From contig NC_089982.1 in NCBI RefSeq assembly GCF_036417845.1, positions 44,045,684 to 44,109,683 on the forward strand: DNA of 64,000 nucleotides. Reading direction: 5' to 3'. Position 1 is the stretch's first letter. Every line of letters starts with the position of its first letter. Shown piece after piece: positions 14,447 to 28,000 of the stretch. This DNA comes from Apteryx mantelli (taxonomy: Eukaryota; Chordata; Aves; Apterygiformes; Apterygidae). Position numbers and translations under genes: made by a program. The notes under the pieces were generated by a model. The model made no database searches and was not told the DNA's origin. It saw nothing but the letters and a program-made list of their open reading frames with translations.

Positions 14447-14495
14447 ATGGGCGCCGCGGGCGAGGCCTGTGGCTTCGCGGACCGGGAGGTGGAAA
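14447..14495 (+). CDS. Candidate first coding exon of an unidentified gene
   Basis: An ATG at 14447 opens a 49-nt frame reading MGAAGEACGFADREVE and ending in a split codon at a consensus donor, GGAAA|GTAAGT. The CpG island, the TCTCGCGAGA element just upstream and the strong donor favour a true first exon. I do not recognise the protein and found no matching second exon before ANXA10, so the rest of the transcript may be non-coding, lie in unrecognised small exons, or skip far downstream. The segment could equally be the 5' exon of a long non-coding RNA or an alternative ANXA10 leader. Confidence 0.35.
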
Positions 14496-14510
14496 GTAAG
14501 TACTCGGAGA

Positions 14511-17500
14511 TGCTAAAGGGAGGGGTTCAGTCTCTCCTCCAGCTCTAAGTAATGTACAGCCTCATATTTGAGGTTCAAAGGAAGGTGCCTACAATAACGG
14601 TGAAGCTGGTAATTTTGAGGATTAGAGCTTTTTTAAAATGTTGTAAATGCGTAGCTGTTCTGGTTTGGGCAGTCAGTGTGCAAACTGTCATCATCTATTT
14701 TTTTTTTTCCCTGAAGTAGGATCCTAGACAATTGCTCTTTTGCAAGAATTATTGTAATATACTGCCTAAGAGTACTTCAGCATGTAGGACTCTGAAAGAG
14801 CTAGGACAGTTCTAGAAATGTAAAAACATTAGTACAAACCTACTATTATTCGCTGGTGATATATTGGACTGAGAACTACTGCTCTCTAGGTCCAAGACTT
14901 TTCATTTTCCTCTGCAAATAAACCACCAGAAAATACAGGTATGAGGTATATTGATGGGATAGTGAGAAAAGTCTTCACTGCAGAATTTTACACTTGCTAA
15001 ATAATAATGCTCCTGCTGTGTCTAGAAACTATGCCCATAATACCTTTCATTATCCAGTGTCTCATTCAAACCCTATTCTGTTCTTTAAATGCCTGCTCTA
15101 GCACTGCTTCATTTGGTTAGCCTTCTGTCGCTGGCTACATTCCACCCTTTAAAAGCTTCCCTTTTCACAATTTGATCATATATTTAACATAATTAAAAAA
15201 AATTAAACAGCACTAAATAGCAAGCATACATAAGCAGATTATGCAGTATGATCTTGCAGTGCAGTGTTCTTGTTCTTTCCAGTCTGCTACCGCAGTTTTT
15301 TGTTTTCCTTTCCTTCTTGTTCTTTATTTTAGTTAGCAACTTGAAATCAAAACAAGGGTTACTGCTATAAAAGGTATTCCACTTTTTGCAAGGGTCTTTT
15401 TTGTACTAATGGCTGCAAGATGGTAAGCCATCACTCTATATGCTCATGCATGCTCACCCAGAAAGGCAAATAGCAGCTGGCTGTAGCCCTTCTAAGGCAC
15501 AGTTTGCCAGTTCCAAAGCCATCAGAGTACTTGTTATTGACTCCTGTGTACACATACTGTGCTCAGAGCTCTTCTCAGACCTAGGGCAGAACCTGGCCTT
15601 GGCAACCCTAAGAGCAATTCACAGGCAGATAAGTGCCCAAAGTTTCTTTTGTAATATGAATACAGACTTGAGAGTTGTGAAAGTTAAGTTTGACTCATAT
15701 ATCCTCCAATGATTCATTGTGTTAAGGTACTTACCACCATATCCTTCCATTTATCGTGATGAGTAAGTTTCTACGCATGCTTATAAGCACCTACAGAGAC
15801 TGTAAATCCTATTGCACACATCGTCACATTTTTAAACACCAAAGGGTGCTATTGTACTAGAGTTGGAGATTATCTCTTTCCACTGTTTCTTCTTTACCTG
15901 TGTCTTGTGCTTATACATTCTGTGTTCTGGTGATGGACTAGTAATTCTACCAGCTCAGGTTATGTTCAGATTCTGTTTCCACCACATAAACTGTATGCTG
16001 AAAGACACAGAGTACCAAGTCCCTTCCCTTTAACACATTACAAATGTGTTTTTCCTAGCTTCCCCATTTCAATTCTCTGAAGAGACTCCAGAGCGATACC
16101 TGAAGCTTATTATACCAATAATGTGAATTTTGTTTTTAATTAATATGTGACTGATATGCTAGATTCTCATTTTCAGGAAAATGAATAGACTAATTTGATA
16201 CTAAATCATTTTTATTTCTCACTTTAATTAAATCATTCTCTTTTAGAAGTATATGGATCTCTAATTAGAAATTAATTACGGCCAGTTATTTTTATTCAAG
16301 GTTTCCATTAGTACAACTTTGAAATTATCCATTACAATGCCTAAGCCTAAATACCTCAAGGAGCAGAACAGGGAGAAGTTTGAAAAAGAACCTTTAGCAC
16401 TGGTGAGAAATCCCACTAGCAGGAAGGACTTGAAGAAGAGCAACTGACCCTTCCTTACTCTTACAAAAAAGAAACAAGCCTCTCCAAAGAGGAAGAACAG
16501 GTAACAAAGTGAGAGAGGAGAAAATTAAGCAGGAACAGAAATGGGAAACTTCTAAGCAAGAAAAAGAAAAAAACAAGCAACCAGGTGTCCAAATCAGTAT
16601 TAAAATTCTCACCCTGTAATTGGGTGAGAATTGCAAAGATTAAACCGAGGGAGAAACAGAAAAAAAGAACGCAGAGCTTCTCACTTCTTGTCCAGTCCAC
16701 CATGAATGTGAGGGCAAATTTTTTTTTTTACTTCCTCTTGCAACAGCTTTTATTTACTTGAACTGTTCATGTGTCCCTCTGACTTTTCTGTCTTTAGTCT
16801 AAACAAACCAGTTCTTTCTGTCTTTCTAGGTTATAATTTCTGCTCTCTTTCACGCTCTCTAGTCCATATTTTCAGAAGGCCAAAACCACCTGTAATGCAA
16901 TTTCTCTGGTCTTTCCCAAAAAGGCAGGATAAGCTCCTACCCTAGAAATGATTCATGCCTCTGAGCAGCTGGATCTTGAAGAAAATATAAAGGTTGAGAT
17001 TATGTTCAGCATGTTCACTCTGAAATGCAAACATTGGATTCATTTTGCTAAGCATTACTTGGAGAAATGTATGTCGCATTTCACTGTTGAAAACCTTGCT
17101 TCTTGCCTTAGAGAGGAAGTGGAAAGGAAGGACAGCCAAGGGACATTCACAAGCAAGAGGGAATTGAAGCTTCCTCTTCTGTTGAACATTTTATCTCAAG
17201 ACTCTGTCATGGCTTCTCCGAGAAAGATTCATTAAAACCAGAATTTAGTTCAGTAATCAGGAAAATGCTTTCCTCGCATTATATGGCTGGGAATTAGTAT
17301 TTCGCAGAATCGTGAATTTTTCTCTACTAACTTAAGCCCTATGGTCCCTGACCACTAAAGGTTTTGACATGACCAGACTAAAACATTGTAATCCTGTAAG
17401 TTTAATCCATTTTGTGTTGTACTGAAGATAACTGTATTGCATTTTAATTACTTATTACAGAAAGAAATATATGTAAAATGAGAATCTGCAAAAGAGAGGC

Positions 17501-19044
17501 TTAAAATGTTCTCATATTCTTGTCAGTGTTTCAAAATATTCATCATCAGGAGACTAGATCCCACCTTAGGTTCTGTCACCACCTTCAGCACCTTGTATGT
17601 GCAATCTTCTAACTGGCCAGGTCAGATTCTTTACAGATCAGTTTGCTTAGCTGTAAAATGTGCTATGTTCCACAGCCATCCTCATAGAGCACTTGAGATA
17701 CAGAGATGTAAAGCAAGTACTTGGTACAATTATAAAGAAAAAAAAAATCTACCATAACCCTAAGGAAAAAGGAAAAAACAAAGATATGGCAGCATGAAGC
17801 TCATTAAGACTTTCATGCTTCACAAGCCTACACTCTATGAAACTCTTCCAGCTGTCTGTAAGGACTGACATGTAATCCCTATGGATAATACACACTGACA
17901 TGCTTGTATTGAAATCAATACTGCAGAGCTCCTACAAACCCAGAGATGGTTCTTAATGTTTAGAAGAGTTGCTAAGATATTGAGGCTATGAAAGAAATGA
18001 TTTTTTTCCTTCTTTCCAAAGTCATCCTAAATTGTAATAAGAAACCTCCAACTTTTAATAGGTGATACAAAGCATGTGATGAATACAGTAACAAAAGCGA
18101 GAAAATTAGAAGTCTAAAACTCCTGTCCAACTATTTCAATAAAATAAACTATCTATACTGACACCCCAATCACGACAGCGGTAGCCCATGCTTCCCATTC
18201 AAGTTGTACTAGAGAATATACAGACTGTTTCCATACCTCTATTTTAAATTCCTCTTTTTTTGAGGAAACTTTGTGTTTTCTCAGTGCTTTAATACAACAA
18301 TAGTTATTGATAATGAAGTAAAACAAGGTAGCAGCTATAAGAAAAGTGGTTTTGCTGTCAGTCTCTAGAATGGTTCAGATTCTGCATAATTCTAGCAGAA
18401 CAATGTTACAGGATTTTTCCTCCTCTCTTTGCAGAATCTTGTAAACTGTAACTGGTGTGAAAACATCAAGGGAGGGCCTCATCCACACGGTTCCACTGAG
18501 GCTGCAAGGATGTGTCCTCATTACTCCAGGTAGCATATGAGGGCTATATAGCATATTTCTATCCATGCTAGGTGGAAATATTTTATAGAGTAAGTGATGA
18601 CCTGAGTGATTCAGCAGAAGGAAAAAAGGAACTAGACCAGATCTAATGCTGAAAGTAAATCATTAACACAAGTAGTTTCTGTAGGTTAACATTTCATTCT
18701 GACTGGCTGAATTCTGATTCTTAAAATCAACACAGTAGAACAGAGGGTGTTGTGCTAATGAGACTGTTTACTTACATAAATAATCTTACTTATTCACATA
18801 TGATTAATGACTAAATACACAGTGCATCTGTAAAACCTGAGGACATACAGTACCAGGCACCGTTCCTGCTTCACTGTTACCTTGGAGCCTAAAGTACTTG
18901 GTATTAGCTTGATTGGATGGTTTCTCTCAATTCTTTAAAATAGAGTAAAAGTTAACTATAACAGTATTAGTTTGCTGAATTGTTAGCTTTATTCTAGGAA
19001 AGTTTCTCTTTTGATCTCAACGGAACTTGGAGACTTGTATCAAA
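14511..19044. other. Stretch between the CpG island and ANXA10 start
   Basis: AT-rich DNA with a possible MIR-like relic around 17.55-17.74 kb and an AT-rich homeodomain-motif patch near 16.2 kb. No coding exon was recognised. It presumably contains the ANXA10 5' UTR and promoter just before 19045, but I see no unambiguous TATA box. Confidence 0.5.
17545..17745 (+). repeat. Possible MIR/L2-like relic
   Basis: The central part 'cagtttgcttagctgtaaaatgtg' resembles the MIR 'cagtttcctcatctgtaaaatggg' block and is followed by a degraded 'agcacttgagatacag' and 'gtaaagcaagtacttggtac' region in the right order. Strongly diverged. Confidence 0.35.
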
Positions 19045-19062
19045 ATGTATTGTGGAGACTAT
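19045..19062 (+). CDS. ANXA10: ANXA10 coding exon 1 (residues 1-6)
   Basis: Encodes MYCGDY, matching the MFCGDY start of annexin A10, and ends at TAT|GTAAGT in phase 0. The upstream context caaaATG has A at -3. The 5' UTR lies just upstream, with its limits not visible. An 11.6-kb intron follows. Confidence 0.93.
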
Positions 19063-22000
19063 GTAAGTATAATAATCTGTTCTGTGAAATCTTTCAAAAT
19101 TCTTTTTTGCTCTTGAGTTGCCACACATGTTGGGAGCCATTCTCCTTCTACTAGTAAAATTAGTTAGGTGAAGTTAACTTACTTCTGATTTATGTCTAAT
19201 TCTGGGATTATTGCAGTATATGCAAACTATCTGAAATGAAGATTAAAATATACAGAATTAACAATTCTAGTCTCATAATTTTAGACCTTTTAAGACAGAA
19301 AAGGTCTTTTACCTCTTTCTGAGTTTCCTATACTTCCACCTAGCTGTAACACAGACACAAAATTATATACCATCACCAAATGGTATTAAAAATAAAAATG
19401 TGAGTTGTTCAGATGATACTCATATATGCTACTATTTTGGTGGGTATATATTTTTTCAATGCACATTTTGTGTAATTACATGAAGTAACTATATAATTTC
19501 ATCATTCATAAGCATTTCTTTTTGCTGGCAATGCATTGCATTCTAAAAGTGACAAATATTTTAAAGCAAAAAAAAATGTTACCTCTATAAGGGCCATAAC
19601 ACAGAAAAAGCTATCTGTTATTGTTCCTAAATAATAATTTATAGCAATTGATTGAATGGTTCCTTTAGCTCTCTTCATGAAAATAAACATTCATACTGCA
19701 ATTTTAACTCCTTATTCTGAAAGCTACTATAGTTATTATTTTGTGACAACAAAATAAGAAATTGCTTTCTGCACCTGGCATACAGATAATTGATTCGGAA
19801 TGGGTTTTAATAATGTGTTTGGTTTTGATGTCAGACTTGGGATCTTGCATTCTTTACTAGACCTGGTTCCAGTTAAGAACTGAAAAGAGATTTTTTTCTT
19901 CTTTTTTATCATTTAATTTCTGTGTTATTGATCTATTTCTGATAACTAAAGCAAGGCAGGAAGAATTAATCCATCTGATAAAGCTGATAGATTTTAATTA
20001 CTATGTTATTAGTGAATTTCTTTTATTTACTATGTTACTAATTATTTAATTATTAAAGTAATTCAATTACTAAAGCAAGGCAGGAAGTCCATCGGATAAA
20101 GCTAGTAGATTCATTTCATTTGGAGAAATCAGGAAGTTCAGTTTCATTTCTTTGACTGATTTATCAAGACCAATTGTATTTAAGTAATTGACACTGCGTC
20201 TGTATATGATATATTGCCTGGTATTAATGTTAGTACATTATAACATAACTTGTAGAGGAAATTATATCACTTTTATGTCATTAAAATTGGTAGATATATT
20301 TGTAAGACAATAATATTATGACGGTTTGATAGTATCATGAAAAAAACTAATGGATTACATGTTAATTCTTAATTGTGGGAGATATTTACATTAGTATTTT
20401 AGGCTTGTTTTAATGTAATCGTTCTGTATTAGTCAGCCCTAAGGACCTCTTTGTCAGAGAAGGAGCTGAAGTTCCTAACTTTGATTCTCTGAACTGCACC
20501 AAAGTAAATGGTGTGAATATTATCTGTCCATTCCTTGCACTTCTAAATATGCAAGGACATACTGGTTAGCTCTTTACTTATCAATCATAGAAGTAAAAGA
20601 GTAGACTGACAAGTGTAGGCAATAGGGTGCAGCTTGGTCTCAAGACAGACATCAAAATCTGACTACAGGCTTTAGCTGAAAAGGTATGGTGAGATTCTCA
20701 GGTTGGGTAAATTGTTATTCTTTATTCCCTGTTTCTCAATGACTTGTGGGATGGGAAGGGAGAGAAATTAAAGGAGGCTTGTATGAAATAGTTCAACAGT
20801 TCCTAAACAGTGAAGCAGACTTGCCTGCAGAGGTATCAGCACAGAATGGGGAGATGTAGTGCAAAGCCCAAGCAGACATAACTCTCCCAGATGTCTGCAG
20901 GTTCCTCAAGATTAAGTGGGTCATGGAACAATAGGTATTTTCTCAGATGAGACTCAGCAACAAAACAGCTGGAAATCACTGATCTAGAGCATTAGGAAAT
21001 TGTGAGCAAAGAAAAGCAGAGCTTACACAGAGGCAGAATGGTGAGACTGAGTCACACTGACATCTTGTCTACTCTCCTTACACACAACCTTAGATTGAGA
21101 ACTGAGCTTAAAAGCACAGTGTAGCTCCAAATACATTTTCAAGAAATCACAATATATTAATATTGGATTGGTTTAGAAGAATAAGAAACATAAAAAAGGA
21201 AATAGAAGTGTTGCTTTCAAAATTATTGATTCTTTAAGATTATCTTCTTTATATTTTATATTACACATACTAGTATTTGTGTATGCCACATATGAATGAC
21301 TGGATGGGAGGTTACCTTGACTGAAATCCACCAACATTAGGAATGAGATGTAGAAAAGTTCTCAGCAGCAATTCTGCCAGATTCAGCAACATGATGTGGC
21401 TTTACTATTAGAGATTACATACAGAAAATGGCTCCCCACAGTACATACAGAGGTGAAACTACCAGAAATTAGGTAAGAAGACATCCATGTCCTTTCTAAA
21501 ATACATATTCAAGGAAAGATGAGAGCTTTTGGAGGAAAAGAATGAATATGCTATGTTTAAAAGTATCCCTTCCATTACTGTATCGTATATTTTTCAATGA
21601 AGTGTGCCATATATAACTATCACAGTAAGTCGAAACTAACTGTGACTTTTTTTATTTAATAATAAAGTTTCACACAAAAGATATCTTTGTAAAAAGCACA
21701 GCTAACTCATAGCATAGTTAGTTCTTAAAGCAGGCATTTTATTTTAGTAGCTATTCCCTCTTGGAAACATTCAGACTAAGGAATCTGGCTTTATCAGCAG
21801 AATGACTTAGTGAACAAATATTATTAGAAGGTTGTTCACACTTTAGATTGCTTTTTCCATCACAAGACTGAATTGTCTGAACTTTACACATCATACAGTA
21901 ATTTGATAAAAACAGCCTAAGCTTTTGCTGATACTTTTGTTGAACTGCTTGCAGCTTTGGTCAGTGGCAGGAAAAGCTGTAACTTCCTTGCTCTTATGCA

Positions 22001-25000
22001 GAAGGAAAGTACAGTGCAAGTATTACTTTTCAGATTTACTACAGATTTTACAGTCCCTTTCCAATCTCTGTCTTTCTTTTGTTTCATTCAGCTAACACCA
22101 TGCAAACATGTTCAGTTTTCACATCTGCTTTGGAACCAGTTTCTTTAAAGGAGTTAAATGCATGTGTGCAAGCAAATGCAGTTATGTATATATAAAGTGC
22201 CCAGCTGGACCAGCTCCATGAAAATAGATCTGTGTTTTTGTAGATGAGGGTATCTTGACATCAGAAAGAGGATTAATGAGTGTTAAAATCATAGAATCCC
22301 CTCTGGGGACTTGTTTGCTTTAGGTACTTGAATACTTTATGCTTCATTGATTTTCTTCCTTCTGGATAATACATATGTTTTTCTCTAAGATACTGCAGAA
22401 GAAAGATGGTATGAAAAACATTTCTCCATGTTCTTGTATAGCATCTGGTCTGAAGTAACCCATAAAATGACCAAATTGCTTTCAGAAATAACCAGAACTT
22501 TGCTCGTCTGCTCCCTGAAGGCATTTTCTTTCTAATAGCTGAATGCTATCTTTCCAGAGTGCTCTATAAAAATGGTATATATGTACCATGGAATGTTAGA
22601 ACTTGGATATCAAAATTAAACCAGTATTTTTTATTACAGGGTTCTTTGTGTTCTTTCAGTGGACCATACCAGACGTTTTCCCTCTGGTTCATTCAGAAAA
22701 TAAGGCTTTATTTCTTTACATTTGCCCATCCTTCTGTTCCTACCAGTAACTTTGGACTTGTTAGTTAATTTATATGGAACGGACAGAGGAATGGCAGTCT
22801 CTTCTAAGTTTTGTGAAAACCAGCTGCTCAATGGAGGTGAGAGATCCAAATTGTTCTTTCACTTAGAAAAACACAACAGTTTAAATTTAACTCTGAGTTT
22901 AAACTCATTTACTTTTTTGGCATAGCATTAGGCAAGCAGTACATGCATAGCATGGACTAAACCACAGGACAAGCCATCTTTTACTTAGCCAGCGGTAGAC
23001 TTGGTAAGGACCTGATGGATTGTGAATGTAGGTGGAGATTCAAGGAGAGAAAATTAACTGATATTGTGGTAGGAGGAATTAAGTAGGAATATAGAGTCAA
23101 AAGAATCTGTAAGAAAACAGTCGCTACTATTTTCAGTGTTTACAGAACAGAACAACTTGTTAAATTACAAAAACATTGCAAAATAGACACCAAACTAATA
23201 TCCACAAAATCTGTGTTCTTGCACCCAGACTGAATGACCAAATATGACTTTGTCCAGCCTAAACCAATAAATATGAGCCCTGTGTGTGCACTTGTGATAA
23301 TGAATATTTTTGAGTGCAGACAACTTGAAGGTACAGCTTAGTATATTAAATTGCATAGTATTCGTATTGCTGTACGTAACGAATGTGTCTGAATATATGC
23401 ACAGAAAAATATGGGGAATATCCACAGAAAAATGGGTGAGTTTTCACATGGTTCATTATGAAGGTGGTGGGAACGTGTAATGAGTAATGAGGCTACCTGA
23501 AGCATATCTGGGTGAAAGAGGAGTTAGGAGCTGACCAAAGCTGTATCATCAACTTGTGCAAAACAAAGTTTTACCAACTTTGGCAGAGTTACACACTGTT
23601 ATAACAATTAAGGATATAGTCCATATTTCTTCCATAGGCTTTGTAGATCACTGTTTCCTTAAACACTATTTCCTTAAAGCAAGATTTTGAATTTTTTTTT
23701 TTTTCAGTGCTCTATTCAGTTTCAGTATACATTAATGTCCCTTTGGGAAGGTATAATTGCATTCAGATATTAGGGAAATAATAAACACCTTACTTATCAT
23801 GGGATCCTCCCTCAGTTTTTATAAATACAAGCTATTTAAGGGAAGAATATTTTTTATGTGATTGATTTATGATTGGTGAAGATAAACTGCCTTGCATCTG
23901 TAAATTATAATTAGGCCAACTTAATGTCCATAAGCAGTAACTTCCTCTTCTGTGCAAGTATCAAAGTCTGTCACTGCTAATAGTCTTTTCTCTCAGGCTC
24001 CATGCTCCTTATACCTTTGCTAATCTGCCTTTCAGAAAATGAAAATGCATAAATGAATTGCTCCTGAAATTCACAGTTGTATTCTGATAATGCATACAAT
24101 TCTTACCAGTGTAACAACTCACATAATCACAATATGTACAGTGGAACACAGGTGGTCTGTGATACAAATGTCAGGTTTGTGCCTGATCCTGCAAAAGGCA
24201 TAGCACTGTTATCAAAGTATATAACTGGAATTGGTGTGCATCTTGCAGGATTGACCCCCAGAGTATAATACTAGTTTCTTTATTACTCTGTCCCATGTCA
24301 CTGAGTCATTGGGTGACTGATTTGTTTACTTGTTTTTAAAATTCCTGTTGATCTTTGGCTTTGGAGAAAAATTGCCATGGAATCACTCAGATTGGAAGGG
24401 ATACTGAGAGATAATCTGGTCCAGCCTCCTGATCAAAACAAGGTCAACGCTGAAGTCGGACCAAGTCAGTCAGAGGTTTGTCCAGTCTGGCCCTGAAAAC
24501 CCAGGAGGGAGATTCCACACCTCTTCAAGCAACTTGTTCCACTGCTTAGTTACCCTCATAGTTTAAAAAAAAAAAAAAAAAACTCATATCCAGGCAACCT
24601 CCCCTGTTTTGATTTATGATCGTTGCCTTTATTTCTTCTGCTGTGCACTTCAGCAGAGAGGCTGGATCCATGTTCTCGATGCCTTCCCCGTACGTACCGG
24701 GGGGGGGGGGGGGGCGGCTGCTGTTGCGTCCCCATCTTGAAGCTGTCTCTTCTCTGGGCTGAGTCCCTCAGCCTCACCTCACAAGACAACTGCCCCAACC
24801 CCTGAGCATCTTGGTGACTCTCCACTGAACTTGCTTCGGTTTATCAATTAGCTCTCCTCGCAGGGTGTCAAACAGCCCGTTCTGGTGTCACTGCTTGGTA
24901 GTTTTGTGCACTAAGGGCAGGATACGAAGCTCCCTGAGGTCAACAAAGAGCTCTGCTAACAATAGCCGTGAGATTTGGATAAAGACCTAGTACTAAAATG

Positions 25001-28000
25001 TTAAATGATCCAGAAATGTTCCTGCTCTTCTTAACTTTCAAAAACATTTCTGTTATTTCAGAATCATAGTTTTGTTTTACTTCTGGGGAGTGGGTCAGAG
25101 AGCATTTTATTTAGAGAAATGAGATTTAGTGAAAGTACCCCTGAATTTTCCTTTGTCATCACCAAGACAACCACAGCAAAACTTTCACTGTTGCAGTTTT
25201 AGCTTTACCATGAAATGTAACTTTTGCACAGGGCAAATAGCAGCATAATGTTGCTGTGGGCATGTGTCTTAAATCTTTGGGTTTTGTTCCCATGTTTAGC
25301 CATCTTTCCTGTTCTAACAATTTTGTATTTCAGTACCTATGTTAGTTATTTTGTACTCCAGTGAACCTCCGAATCACTTTTATTTGAGGAAAGCAGACAC
25401 AGCATACTCCATTTTAGTCTGCAGAGATAACACTACCTTAAACTATAGGAATAAGTATGCAGTAGCTGATGATAAATAAAAACTTAGAATGGAACTTTAC
25501 TACAGAGAGAAACTTTCACATATGTTAAAGCCAGGGTCAGAGGAAGTGCTATGGGCCAGGCCTGCTGTCCTCTGAGAGAAGAAAATAGTCCTTTGTTCTT
25601 TAGTATAACCTGGTGGGGGTCTTAAAATAGCTTAATGCACTAAGGACGTACAAGATTATTCAGGTATTGTAGTAGATTTTCCTGTTTTAAAATTTTACTC
25701 ATAAAGCCAATTTCAGCAGACTAAAGCTGAATTTATGTTAAAGTAATTACCAGAAAAGTTTAGCTTAAAAGAGTCTTTTTCTACAGATCAAAGAATCTTA
25801 TTCAGTCTGTAGATCAAAGGCTGGAATTTAATTTTTAGTATTATAAATGATAACCTACAAGTGCTGAATTATGATTAAATAGTAACAATTTCAAATATCA
25901 AATGTTCAGTCCTTAAGAAAGGGAAAGATTATCAGTGCAATCCTAGCCTTTTTTTTGTCTTAATCCACTGTTCAGTTGATCCTGTTCTCCTTGTGAATTT
26001 TTCTGTCTTTATTCTATAGCAGGTTAGTAACTTGCAGTGTGCTGATTTTTGATGAGGGTTACCACCACCCTGGCTGGGCACATCAGTAATTCTTTACCTT
26101 GTTCCTGTCTAGAGTGGCTTCTAATAAAAGGACAAATTTTTTTTTCCTCTTACTATTTTTAGCAGATGATCCACAGTAATTCTTGATGCTCTGTCTCTCA
26201 GCAGTTACCACCTTGTGTCTTTTATTTTGCAGAGGAAGCTGTAGTGATTCTGCAGGCTTTTATTCACTGTGATTTATGATGTGCTCTCTGGTCTTGAAAA
26301 ATATTTTAGACTAATCTTCAGAAGGAGTTATTGTAATGTGATTTCTGTCTCAAAGCTGTTGGAATTTGATGACGGTACCAGTGTTACACCTTTTCTAATA
26401 ATTCATCGTGATCGATGGGGAGTTGTAACTTGAATTATTCAGAACCCTGTTGGATATTTCATTCACTGGAGGGTGTTTAAAGGTTTATCTCTCCTCTACG
26501 TAGAGAGATTTTTTTTTCTTTCAGATAAATTTCACTTGAGTGTTCGTGATCATGAACACTCTGGTGGATATTTGGAAAAAATCAAATGTATTTTTAATAA
26601 TAAACATTCAGAAAGAAAATTTCAATGGGGAAATGACTTAATGCCCCTGTATAGTGACCATCTCAAGGTATATAGAAGAAAAGTCATGAGATCATATTAT
26701 TAATTTCCCTCTGCTTTTCAGAACTTGGAGGAAAAAGGATGTGCAAACAAAACAGAATTGACCATAGACTCAAAATTGATTGTGCTGTCTTCATTAAAAA
26801 TGAAGTGAAATAGCAGTATGTGCAACTAAACTCCTGCTGTTCTGGCCCTTCTGTGCAGATTGACACTGTTGCTAGCTTTGCATCTCTTAGACACACTTAG
26901 GCAAGCAAACCCTGTGTAGCAACTTTTTTTGGAGTAGGATTTTGCACCCTGGGATCTAGATTCTGGAAGCAGAGCCCCAGCTATTGCAGGCTAACTACTG
27001 CTTTAATGTATTTCCTCATTTTCGTGAGCACATCAGCTGAGCAAAAGAAGGTTGTAACCACAGGCACTTCTAAAATGCTACATGATTGTAACTGATCTTT
27101 GCAAAACAAAATGCCTACCACAGCCTCCTGGCTTATCTCAGTACAGGCCATTTTTGCAAGTGTTCAGTCTTGGTCAACAACCTAAAACTATACCATCTCT
27201 TTCATGCTTTCACTCTCCCCATAAAATTATAGAAAAGGACGTTAGAACAGTCTCCTGCTCAGAAAAGCAACTTCCTGGATTTGTACATTGCTTTTTAAGC
27301 AAGTTTTTTCCTCCTCACCTCTGTGTAGTATCTTGTCAGCACCGGACAGTACTACCACCTGCCATCATGTCATTAAGGCCTGATCCTCTGTGATAGGTGT
27401 ATAGGTTGTTCATGCAGGATTTACTTCAGAGAGGCTACACTGCAGCATCTGAGAATCAATTGCTGTTTCTGCTTACTGTCTACCAAAAAATTTCCTTTGC
27501 TTTGCCTTCAACAGTAAATATTACACAGCTCTGGAATTCTTTGATACTGGATAGAAAATATATGGTTAGAACGTACAACAGGTGGTAAGCTGTCGATATA
27601 TAGATAATCATACTGAACTCAGACCCAAAATTACCTAAATTCAGCTCTAAAGGTTTGGCTCAGATCTGTTTGTGTACGTATTTCAAAAATTCAATGAAAA
27701 CAAATGGAATAAAGGTTAATCGGTAACAAGCCCCTGAAGATTTTGAAATTAAATGCATCAAGTGAACCAGGAATGCTTCTGCAGGCTTATCAAAGACTAA
27801 AATTTTGAAAGTGATCATAGGATAAAACTGACACAGGTTGTGAAAGAATAAAACTTTCTAATAGTAAGATGGGGATTCACCATAAAATAGTAGAGTGCTT
27901 TCCTAAAGGTACAGAACATTGTAACATTAACTCTGTGCGCTATGCCAACAATAAGACATCATTAGTAATGCAGCAATTCCTTCTGAGGATGCTGATAGTG

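Larger units (their letters stand above)
13895..14510. promoter_or_regulatory. CpG island, orphan promoter
   Basis: A sharp rise in G+C and CpG density inside AT-rich flanks. It contains a perfect TCTCGCGAGA palindrome and a CCCCACGTGGGG palindrome, both typical of broad housekeeping-type promoters, and ends just after a possible coding exon with a GTAAGT donor. The island lies 4.5 kb upstream of ANXA10 exon 1, which is itself not in a CpG island. It may serve an unrecognised + strand transcript, a divergent - strand transcript, or both. Long open frames on each strand here are expected from GC-rich sequence and are not evidence of coding. Confidence 0.85.
24378..24930 (-). mobile_element. 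Diverged CR1 LINE 3' fragment
   Basis: Begins with 'atggaatcactcagattgg', a decayed form of the CR1 tail, then 'gaagggatactgagagataatctggtccagcctcc', the CR1 block seen better at 1.3 and 31.1 kb. It continues through the 'cttgttccactgcttagttaccctcat' part and the older 5' part ('tgactctccactgaacttgc'). It is interrupted by an A18 run and a G16 run. It is longer and much older than the other two CR1 copies. Confidence 0.8.

Noticed and set aside
16948-17235. 95-codon open frame downstream of the orphan CpG island
   Set aside because: Considered as a continuation of the candidate exon at 14447, but no convincing acceptor in phase and no recognised protein.
18951-18962. HNF1-like site (GTTAACTATAAC) before ANXA10 exon 1
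   Set aside because: Attractive for a gastric gene, but only the left half fits the consensus; too weak to annotate.
22286-22310. Possible CR1 tail ('aatcatagaatcc')
   Set aside because: Only about 13 bases resemble the CR1 end and the diagnostic following block is absent.
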